Shown one piece after another: positions 58,416 to 64,000 of a stretch of DNA of 64,000 nucleotides. Every line of letters begins with the position of its first letter. Position 1 is the first letter of the stretch. A program made the translations under genes and the position numbers. Where the stretch lies: NCBI RefSeq assembly GCF_004125265.1, contig NZ_RDTE01000003.1, positions 4,030,001-4,094,000 on the forward strand, in the 5' to 3' direction. The notes beneath the pieces were generated by a model, which did not search any database, was not told the origin of the DNA, and worked only from the letters and a program-made list of their open reading frames with translations. This stretch comes from Streptomyces lydicus. Its GTDB lineage: Bacteria > Actinomycetota > Actinomycetes > Streptomycetales > Streptomycetaceae.

Positions 58416-58901
58416 GGGACCTCCAACGCCGGCCAGGCAACGGACGCGCCCCCGAGGGCGCGTACTCCTCCCACCCGATGAAGACATCGAGCGACCGATC
58501 GGACCCAGGTCCGGTTCGGGAGACCGGACGAGATGGGCGAGACGGGGTGTCCCGTCGACGGAAGGAGTAACGACGCGCACGCGACGCACTCCCGATCATC
58601 CTGGCGGAATCACTCTTCGAAACAGATCATTTACGGAAAGTTGCCGGGGGTGTGTCCGGCGTCTGCCGCGAGAGGGGGCCCTGTCTCGGTAAGCGTGATG
58701 CCACGCGTCGCGAACCACATGCCGCCCGGCACCGATGCCGGGCGGGAATCCAGGTCGTCATCAAGAACCGTCCAGTACCTCTGGCCGACGGCATATCCAC
58801 GGGCAACGTCCGCATCGGCAACTCCAGCTCCGAGTTGTACAACAACCCGCCGCAGGAGCCCCCCCCCCGAGAACGAGTCCCAGGGCATCAATGAACCCAC
58901 C
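58416..58901. other. Weakly coding gap upstream of protein B
   Basis: The promoter of gene B lies here. A minus-strand frame (58631-58915) reads VARGYAVGQRYWTVLDDDLD and then TRGITLTETGPPLAADAGHT, which looks protein-like. It has no clear start or ribosome binding site and could be a small gene or remnant (about 0.3). Confidence 0.35.
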
Positions 58902-59093
58902 TCACACCACGTCACACCACGCCCATCCCACCCCCAGAGAAAGGGGATTTCCGCCGTGCCCGTATCGGTGACAGGGCTGCTGACAGGTCGCGCAGCGCCC
59001 GACTTCCTTGGGTGGGCACGACAGCGGCACTGTGGTCGACGCGGGGGTAGGTGTGGTCACGGCAAGACCTTTCTTCTCAGCCACATAATCCAC
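58902..59093 (-). CDS. Small zinc-ribbon-like protein, possibly truncated
   Basis: The 63-residue frame starts at GTG 59093 and contains GRCATCQQPCHRYGHGGNPL, a Cys cluster with a Tyr-Gly-His-Gly-Gly turn typical of small actinobacterial zinc binders. Such proteins usually continue with one more C-x-x-C, which is missing here; the frame instead ends GWAWCDVV. A frameshift near the end is possible. It follows the DUF6233-like gene on the same strand. Confidence 0.45.
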   Translation of the reverse strand: MDYVAEKKGLAVTTPTPASTTVPLSCPPKEVGRCATCQQPCHRYGHGGNPLSLGVGWAWCDVV

Positions 59094-59124
59094 CCGCCAC
59101 CACTCGCACTCCCGCAGCCACGGC

Positions 59125-59469
59125 TCAGTCGATTCGCAGTTCGCGGTCCGGGCGGCACAACGCGCATGCCTCCACCCCTGCGGTCAGCGCCTCGATAGCA
59201 CCGCGTCGGGTGATCGGCCGTACGCGGGGCTGCCCAACGGCGCACTCGCCATGGTGGATGGCCACCGGGTGCGGGTCCGCGCTGACGTTCATCTGCACCG
59301 TCCAGGCCGGCGGCGGCACGGCGCGGGCAGTGGCCCGGCGAGCAGCCTCCTGCTCCTGCTGCTCGGCCTCAGCGATGCGGAGCTGGACGCGGTCCAGCTC
59401 CAGCCGCAGATACGTCGCGATCACCCTCAGCCGGGACAGGTCGGCGGGAAGGGGAGACGTTTCGCTCAC
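59125..59469 (-). CDS. DUF6233-like protein
   Basis: The 114-residue product reads DLSRLRVIATYLRLELDRVQ, a helix with Glu/Gln (RIAEAEQQEQEAARRATARA), then PPAWTVQ, VAIHHGEC and EACALCRPDRELRI. This layout (a helical start, W-x-V, a C-x-x-C near the end) fits the Streptomyces DUF6233 family, frequent on mobile elements and of unknown role. The start is uncertain: GTG 59469 matches family length but has no good ribosome binding site. Confidence 0.7.
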   Translation of the reverse strand: MSETSPLPADLSRLRVIATYLRLELDRVQLRIAEAEQQEQEAARRATARAVPPPAWTVQMNVSADPHPVAIHHGECAVGQPRVRPITRRGAIEALTAGVEACALCRPDRELRID

Positions 59470-59670
59470 ACGTTCGATTCTACGCGCCACCTGGGTTGCG
59501 CGACCGGCCGCGCCGGGATGTCCTCCGCCACTTGATCTTGACCGATGATCCTCCAGCATGAAGGGGAGAGGCAGTGGGCCAGATGTCGTTTCGGTCGGAC
59601 ATCCCGTTGGGGCCCTTCCTGGTTTGAGACCATCAGCAGGACCGTGCAACTGAACGCAGGGATGAAGAAC

Positions 59671-59886
59671 ATGATCAATCTGGTGCTGCTCGGCATCGTG
59701 GTGCTCGCCGTCGGCGGGTGTGCATGTGTGGTGTGGGCGGAGCGCGGCGGGCCCCGCTGGGTCCGCCGCGTGGCGACCGTGACGCTCGCCGTGAGCGAGC
59801 TGGTGCATCGCTCCGAGAAGCGCCGGCGCCGGCGCCAGCGCCAGCGCCTGAGCATGACGCCGACCAACAACAGCGGTCGTGACTAG
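59671..59886 (+). CDS. Small one-span membrane protein with very basic tail
   Basis: The 71-residue product starts at ATG 59671, 8 bases after AGGGATGA. It has a hydrophobic span (LVLLGIVVLAVGGCACVVWA) with two cysteines, then positive residues (KRRRRRQRQRLS). It may be a membrane-linked small regulator or toxin; no family. A monooxygenase remnant begins directly after it. Confidence 0.52.
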   Translation: MINLVLLGIVVLAVGGCACVVWAERGGPRWVRRVATVTLAVSELVHRSEKRRRRRQRQRLSMTPTNNSGRD

Positions 59887-59890
59887 GAAC

Positions 59891-60083
59891 GGTGCGACCG
59901 AGGTCCCGCCCGGCAGCCGTTGGCGCACCGGGCGCATGCTGCTCATCGGTGACGCGGCGCAGGCGGCCTCACCAGCCACCGAGCAAGGGGCCTCAATGGC
60001 ACTGTAGGACGCCGTCGTCCTCGCCAAGTCCCTTCGGGACACAGCCGATCTGGACAGCGTGCTCTCCCTATTCGCAACGAGCC
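59891..60083 (+). pseudogene. Remnant of an FAD-dependent monooxygenase
   Basis: The frame reads GRMLLIGDAAQAASPATEQG, ASMAL, then a TAG stop, and then DAVVLAKSLRDTADLDSVLS. This is the conserved GDAAHA-x-x-P-x-x-G-Q-G-x-x-x-x-x-E-DA motif of FAD-binding-3 aromatic hydroxylases, in which Glu has become a stop codon. Only about 60 codons remain. The right end is cut by the insertion sequence at 60084. It shows that foreign or older chromosomal DNA was left behind in this part of the element. Confidence 0.78.
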
Positions 60084-60959
60084 CTAAAGCGTGTTGCAGA
60101 AGGCTGTGGGCCGGGCATTTTCTCTGTATGGGTGGGGTGTTGAGGGCTGAGCCGTTGTGGGTGGAGACGTTCACGGGTCTGCGGATGCGGCAGTTCGAGC
60201 GGTTGTTGAAGGTGGTGCGGGAGCGGGGAGGGAGCGGGCCCGGTGGCGGCCGGCCGTGGTGCCTGCCGTTGGCCGAGCGGGTGCTGTTGGTGGCCGTGTA
60301 CTACCGCACGAATCTCACTATGCGGCAGCTCGCTCCACTATTCGGCTGTTCACCGGCAACCGTGTGTCGAGTCATCCAACGGCTGAGCCCTCTCCTCGCC
60401 CTTGAGCCGGCAACGCGTCCCGCCGACGCGGCGGAACGGCTGTGGATCGTGGATGGCACGTTGATCCCGGTCCGGGACCGGAGCGTCGGCGCTTCCTCCC
60501 GCAACTACCGGTTCTCGGCGAACGTGCAGGTCATCATCGACGCGGACACGAGGCTGGTGATCGCCACCGCCCGGCCCGTTCCGGGCAACAGGGCCGACGC
60601 CCGTGTGTGGCGGGAGTCCGGGCTGGCCCAGCATGCCGCGGGCGTGACTGTGCTCGGTGATGGCGCGTACATCAACACCGGCCTCGTCGTCCCGCACCGC
60701 AAACGCCCTGGCCGGCCACTGTTACCCGGCGAGGAAGCCGACAATGCCGAGCACCGGCGCGTGAGAGCCCGGGTGGAGCACACGTTCGCCCGCATGAAGC
60801 ACTACAAGATCCTCCGCGACTGCCGGCAGCACGGGAACGGCCTCCATCACGCGGTCCAGGCCGTCGCTCACATGCACAACCTCGCCCTGACCGCCTGACG
60901 AAGACCATCAGAACCCGGCATTGACCTGCCCGAACACAGCCTTCTGCAACACGCTTTAG
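60084..60959 (+). mobile_element. IS5-family insertion sequence
   Basis: Inverted ends of about 25 bp (60084-60108 and 60935-60959, both reading inward as CTAAAGCGTGTTGCAGAAGG) flank one transposase gene. If the TA next to each end is the duplicated target, the element proper is AAGCGTG...CACGCTT with a 2-bp TA duplication. The ends are intact and identical over their length, so the copy is young. It landed exactly at the stop codon of the 60956 gene. Confidence 0.9.
60128..60898 (+). CDS. IS5-family transposase (DDE)
   Basis: The 256-residue transposase starts at ATG 60128 or nearby. It has an HTH (LTMRQLAPLFGCSPATVCRV), a DDE domain with the first Asp in LWIVDGTLIPV, the second in LGDGAYIN, and Glu in RVRARVEHTFARMK. 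It ends HAVQAVAHMHNLALTA. The frame is intact, so the element is probably active. It contains a TTA codon (near 60721), which in Streptomyces needs the bldA tRNA for translation. Confidence 0.9.
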   Translation: MGGVLRAEPLWVETFTGLRMRQFERLLKVVRERGGSGPGGGRPWCLPLAERVLLVAVYYRTNLTMRQLAPLFGCSPATVCRVIQRLSPLLALEPATRPADAAERLWIVDGTLIPVRDRSVGASSRNYRFSANVQVIIDADTRLVIATARPVPGNRADARVWRESGLAQHAAGVTVLGDGAYINTGLVVPHRKRPGRPLLPGEEADNAEHRRVRARVEHTFARMKHYKILRDCRQHGNGLHHAVQAVAHMHNLALTA

Positions 60960-61360
60960 TCCAGGTAGGTGCCGGTGAAGGCTCCGTCGAAGCCGAGCGC
61001 GGCGAGGCCCTGCTCGACGCTGGGGTAGGTCCTCCGGTCCGGGATGGCGATCAGGGCGTCGAAGTCGGCGCGGCTGATCTCGGGTTCGAGCCACTGGTTG
61101 CTGCAGCGGCAGACGATCCAGACGTTGCGGCCGTGGTTGATGAGCAGCCAGTCGCGCCGGGCGCGGCAGGCCGAGCACCGTACGGGGATCCCGCGCAGGG
61201 CCAGCTCGGCCGGGTGGCTGAGGCAGCGCGTCGCGCCGGGACCGCTGGGCTGTTGCATCTCGTATTCGAGTTGCAACAGGGGGTCGGTGCCGGCCGGGAG
61301 GGTGGGCAGCGCAGGCGCCGGCTCTGCGGTGCGGTCGGTGGTTCTGAGCACGAGCGTCAT
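60956..61360 (-). CDS. Hypothetical Cys-rich protein, 134 residues
   Basis: The ATG at 61360 follows AAAGGTAG. The product has possible metal sites (VRCSACRARRDW and VCRCSNQW), a C-terminal region with DFDALIAIPDRRTYPSVEQG and an end at GAFTGTYLD. It lies downstream of the relaxase on the same strand. The insertion sequence provides part of its stop codon (TAG became TAA). Function unknown. Confidence 0.68.
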   Translation of the reverse strand: MTLVLRTTDRTAEPAPALPTLPAGTDPLLQLEYEMQQPSGPGATRCLSHPAELALRGIPVRCSACRARRDWLLINHGRNVWIVCRCSNQWLEPEISRADFDALIAIPDRRTYPSVEQGLAALGFDGAFTGTYLD

Positions 61361-61447
61361 CTACCTTTCGAGTCCTTCTGGTTCATCCGTAACAGCCGGG
61401 CAGCCGACTGTCCAGGGGTTTCGTGGTGACCGGTCAGCGGTCAGAGG

Positions 61448-63217
61448 TCAGCGGCGCGGTGGCCGGGTGCGCGGGTCGGAGCCGGGGCGAGCTGCCGCCG
61501 TGGGGGCCGTCCGGTTGCTGGTGCGGTCGTTGGTCGAGGTCTCGGGCTGACGGGCTCCGGCCTGCGGCTGAGGAGTCACTTCTCCCGGGTGTGCGGGGAG
61601 CTGGGCGAGGCGGCGCAGGCGCCAGACCAGGACGTCGTTCACGTCCTCGGCGGTCTCAAGTTCGCGCATGTCGATGGCCCGCTGCAGGAGCGCCTCGGGG
61701 TCGTGGCCCGCCAGCTCGGCCTGGGCAAGGGTAGCGGCCAGGGCGTCGGTCTTCGTCGTGCCGTCGGCTCGCAGCCCCTGCTGCGGCAGTGCTGCGCGGA
61801 TGGTGGCCTCGTGGGTTCGGCGTACGGCTTCGGGCAGGGCGCGGCCTTGGTCGTGCAGTGCTCGCATGGGTGTGGCGGCGGCCTGGCGGTAGGCGGTTCG
61901 CAGGTGCTCGGCGGTCTGGCGGGCGGCGTGGGCCTGCTGGGCGTGGCCGCGGGCGGAGTGCCAGCGGGCGGCTGCGAGGGTGACCAGGACCAGGGTCGAG
62001 ACGAGCATGGCGGTGGTGCCGCCGTCTTCGCCCCGGCCGAGTGCGCCACCGGCCTGGATGATGCCCCGGGCCGCGGCGCGGATCGCCCGGGTGTCGGCGC
62101 GCTCCGCTCGGACGTGACTGCGGGTGGCCCGCTCGAAGGCTCGGGCTGCGGCAGCCAGCTCGGCGCGGGTGGCGGCCGGGGAGGTCTGGGCGACCGCGTC
62201 CAGGAGTTCTCCGACCCCCACGAGGTGAGCTGCGGCGTTGTCGTCGTCGCTGTCGAGCAGGATGGCAGCGTGCTCGGCGATGCCGGTGGCGCTGCGTCGC
62301 TCCCGGGCGGGCGGGGACCAATCCGATCGGCCGCTGGTGGCGGCCGACGACGTCATCTGGTCGACCGTGTCGTCGGCGAGGCGGAGGCGGATCTTTGGCA
62401 GGGACAGGTCGGGGGCGAGCTTGGAGCCGGGGTACCAAACCGGTTCACCGTTGCGGTTGCGGTCGCCAGGGAGTGCGACGTTGTAGCCGATGGCATCGCC
62501 GGACGGGGCGGTCCGTACCTTCACGCGCAGCCCGGCTTCGCGGAGCCGGGTGAAGAACTCCTCTTCGGTGGCTGCTCCGGCGACGGCCTGGCGGACGGCT
62601 TCGCGGAGCGTTTCACGCGAGGGCTCGGGGCGGCCGGTGCGCTCGGCCTTGAATCGTTCGGCGCTGGTGGACGCCTGGGCGCCGGTGCCGTCGCCCGGAT
62701 TGAGGCGGCGCAGTCCCCACTCCTTCTCGATGCGGCGGCATGCGGCCTGGGCCTTCTTGAAGTCGTAGTTCATCCGGGGGCGGCGCAGGTCGCCTCGGAC
62801 CATGGTGGCCAGGATGTGGATGTGGTCGTCCGCGTGGCGTACCGCGATCCAGCGGCAGCCGTCCGGGTCGCCCTCGGGGGCGATCCCGGTTGCCGCGACC
62901 AGGCGTTGGGCGACGGTGTTCCATTCGGCGTCGGTCAGCATGCGGTCGCCGGGGTCGGTGCGGACCGAGCAGTGCCACACGTGCTTGGCGGGTGCGCGGT
63001 CACCTGCCTGCTTGACCCTGAGGTCGAGGGCGGCGGTGAGGCGGGTGAGGGTGGCCTTGGGGGCGGGGTCGGGGCTGGTGTCGCGGCCGGGGTCGGGGGC
63101 GAAGCCGTCCCAGCTCCCGACGAGGTGAGGATCGATGTGCTCGTCGCGTTTGCCGGGGCCGTAGAGGTAGACGAGCAGGCCGTGGGTGCGTGAGCCTCGG
63201 CGGATCTTGGGGACCAT
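61448..63217 (-). CDS. Conjugative relaxase (mobilisation nuclease)
   Basis: The 589-residue protein nicks the element's oriT and stays bound to the DNA it pilots through the T4SS. Near the N-terminus it has the catalytic-Tyr region (RTHGLLVYLYGPGKRDEH, Tyr17/Tyr19), then the metal-binding histidines in RHADDHIHILA (His128, His132, His134), the pattern of MobA/VirD2-type relaxases. The C-terminal half is helical. The last residues (TSNRTAPTAAARPG, then RTRPPRR) form a basic Pro/Ala-rich tail, as expected for T4SS substrates and like the accessory proteins at 29-45 kb. It overlaps mobC by one base. Confidence 0.88.
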   Translation of the reverse strand: MVPKIRRGSRTHGLLVYLYGPGKRDEHIDPHLVGSWDGFAPDPGRDTSPDPAPKATLTRLTAALDLRVKQAGDRAPAKHVWHCSVRTDPGDRMLTDAEWNTVAQRLVAATGIAPEGDPDGCRWIAVRHADDHIHILATMVRGDLRRPRMNYDFKKAQAACRRIEKEWGLRRLNPGDGTGAQASTSAERFKAERTGRPEPSRETLREAVRQAVAGAATEEEFFTRLREAGLRVKVRTAPSGDAIGYNVALPGDRNRNGEPVWYPGSKLAPDLSLPKIRLRLADDTVDQMTSSAATSGRSDWSPPARERRSATGIAEHAAILLDSDDDNAAAHLVGVGELLDAVAQTSPAATRAELAAAARAFERATRSHVRAERADTRAIRAAARGIIQAGGALGRGEDGGTTAMLVSTLVLVTLAAARWHSARGHAQQAHAARQTAEHLRTAYRQAAATPMRALHDQGRALPEAVRRTHEATIRAALPQQGLRADGTTKTDALAATLAQAELAGHDPEALLQRAIDMRELETAEDVNDVLVWRLRRLAQLPAHPGEVTPQPQAGARQPETSTNDRTSNRTAPTAAARPGSDPRTRPPRR

Positions 63218-63879
63218 TAGAGTCGCTTCTTCACCAGGGTGTCGGCCGTGTCGTCGACGCGGGACAGCAGTCGGATCAAGGTCGCCAGGGCGTGGTCGAG
63301 TTCACCGGTGCGCGGGAGGCCGCCGCTGTTGAGGACGTGGGCGATCTGGTTGATGTTGTTGCCGATCCGGGAGAGTGCGGTGCGCAGGGCGGCCAGCTCG
63401 TCGATGGCCGTGTCGAGCTGCTCGTTGGTATGGACGGTGGTCGAACCGCGGGCGGCGGCAAGGCCGGCGGCGGAGAGGAAGCGGGCGGCGGTGACCGCGC
63501 GCTGTGCGGCAGCGGTGGTGATCTCGGTCTTCTCGGTCTGGGACAGGCGGATGGTCAGCTTGTGGGTGCGCTGGCGGGGATTGCGGGTGCGGCGGCGTGG
63601 CGTGCGGTCGGGGAACGCGCTCGGGCTCGGCGGCTCGCTCGCGGTGCGGGGTTGTGCTTCTCCCTCGGTGACCGGCGCCCCCTGGTGCCGGTTGCCCGGT
63701 TGGTCCCCGTGCGCCCTCGCTCGGGGACCAACCGGGCTTCCCCCGCCCTCCTGGGCGGGGGCAAGTGCATGCGACGGGCCGTAGGACCGTCGTATGCGAC
63801 AACTTGCTCCGCCAGGAGCCGTCGTGGGCTCGCGCTGCTGTCCGGCTGGGGTGACCACCGGGTCGTTGGCGGTTGTCAC
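63217..63879 (-). CDS. mobC: MobC-like relaxosome accessory protein
   Basis: MobC proteins bind oriT and help the relaxase open it. The 220-residue product has a long, polar N-terminal part (1-105) and the conserved C-terminal MobC region: HKLTIRLSQTEKTEITTAAA, a helix, and LSRIGNNINQIAHVLNSGG. GTG 63879 overlaps the stop of the upstream gene (GTGA), which supports this long form. The polar N-terminal codons cover an oriT-like cluster of inverted repeats, so coding and oriT appear to share the same DNA. Confidence 0.83.
   Translation of the reverse strand: MTTANDPVVTPAGQQREPTTAPGGASCRIRRSYGPSHALAPAQEGGGSPVGPRARAHGDQPGNRHQGAPVTEGEAQPRTASEPPSPSAFPDRTPRRRTRNPRQRTHKLTIRLSQTEKTEITTAAAQRAVTAARFLSAAGLAAARGSTTVHTNEQLDTAIDELAALRTALSRIGNNINQIAHVLNSGGLPRTGELDHALATLIRLLSRVDDTADTLVKKRL
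63694..63806. other. Candidate origin of transfer (oriT)
   Basis: Three inverted repeats lie in a row. First is a perfect 16-bp pair, GCCCGGTTGGTCCCCG (63694-63709) with 63722-63737. Second is CCCCCGCCC / GGGCGGGGG (63740-63761). Third is GCATGCGACGG / CCGTCGTATGC (63767-63797) with outer CAAGT / ACTTG (63762-63766, 63802-63806). Clustered hairpins next to mobC and the relaxase are typical of oriT. The nick site cannot be told. Confidence 0.62.
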
Positions 63880-64000
63880 CGGCTCGTCTCCGGGTCCTGC
63901 TGCTGGATTTCGCGGACGAGGTCCTCGATCCAGTCCATGGCCAGGACCGGGTGGTGCAGGGTCCAGGGGCGGCTGTGGCGCTCTCGTTGGACGGTCCAGG
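63876..64000 (-). CDS. Hypothetical protein, only its C-terminus in the window
   Basis: The frame enters from the right edge and ends at TGA 63876-63878, overlapping the mobC start. It reads WTVQRERHSRPWTLHHPVLA and then DWIEDLVREIQQQDPETSR. It is the upstream gene of the mobilisation operon and its identity cannot be told from 40 residues. Confidence 0.55.
   Translation of the reverse strand, partial: WTVQRERHSRPWTLHHPVLAMDWIEDLVREIQQQDPETSR

Noticed and set aside
58533..59198. A 221-codon plus-strand frame
   Set aside because: It opposes the small zinc-ribbon-like and DUF6233-like frames, has no ribosome binding site and gives a low-complexity Pro/Ser/Arg product.
1..64000. CRISPR arrays
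   Set aside because: No series of evenly spaced direct repeats with unique spacers was seen; the tandem repeats found are short and adjacent.
17303..64000. A prophage instead of an ICE
   Set aside because: No capsid, terminase, portal or tail genes are visible, while T4SS channel genes, a coupling protein, a relaxase and MobC are.

Overview
The window looks like a Streptomyces (or close actinomycete) chromosome. Coding DNA is very GC-rich, and genes use GTG/TTG starts and GGAGG-type ribosome binding sites. The protein families are typical of that group: type VII secretion (ESX), DUF317, DUF4913, DUF6233, DUF3152 and SigB/F/G sigma factors. Most long reading frames opposite real genes are GC-driven shadows and were left out.

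Region 1 (about 1-17.2 kb) is ordinary chromosome. It holds part of an ESX locus: partial EccD, a fused three-ATPase EccC, a DUF3152 zinc-protease-like protein, a 75-residue secreted protein, a mycosin protease, and a beta-helix protein fused to two EccA/CbxX-like AAA+ domains. A STAND-type ATPase, a NarL-type two-component system and a phospholipid-methyltransferase-like gene follow.

Region 2 starts at a 3'-terminal fragment of a tRNA-Thr(CGT) gene (17261-17302). I read this as the left attachment site of an integrative and conjugative element (ICE) that runs to the right and out of the window. No integrase or intact tRNA is present, so the other end should lie beyond 64 kb. The ICE carries a nuclease/DNA-methyltransferase pair at its left edge. 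Next come genes of a type IV secretion (T4SS) conjugation machine: a VirB1-like wall hydrolase, VirB2-, VirB8- and VirB6-like proteins, an SCO6880-family VirB3/VirB4-N-like protein, a separate VirB4-type ATPase, a frameshifted VirD4-like coupling protein, and at the far right a relaxase with MobC and an oriT-like palindrome cluster. This differs from the FtsK/TraB-type transfer usual for Streptomyces ICEs.

Region 3 (about 29-45 kb) surrounds the coupling-protein gene with at least a dozen tightly packed accessory genes. They include a tandem DnaB-N-domain protein without a helicase domain, a RelE-like protein, winged-helix proteins, DUF317, and a relaxase-fold protein lacking catalytic histidines. 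Many unrelated products end in the same kind of tail: a short V-x-x-A-L-A-R-S-like helix, an Ala/Pro/Thr-rich stretch, and a basic R-S-R/R-G-R end. The relaxase also ends in a basic Pro/Ala-rich tail. I propose that this is a shared T4SS export signal and that these are candidate co-transferred proteins. This is the main novel idea from the window.

Region 4 (about 45-50 kb) is a series of small regulatory and Cys-rich proteins. Region 5 (about 49.7-59.5 kb) is cargo: an orphan SigB-type sigma factor, two paralogous beta-propeller proteins bordered by three degenerate copies of a short repeat, a MarR regulator with a nested palindromic operator, a DUF3533-like membrane protein and a pentapeptide-repeat protein. 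Region 6 holds an IS5-family insertion next to a monooxygenase remnant, then the mobilisation genes.

Two genes, the coupling protein and a C5-cytosine methyltransferase, each carry a single extra base in nearly the same context at a rare AGA codon. Short leader frames with early AGA codons precede two transfer genes and one accessory gene. These could be mutations, sequencing errors or programmed +1 frameshifting, and they are flagged as such.
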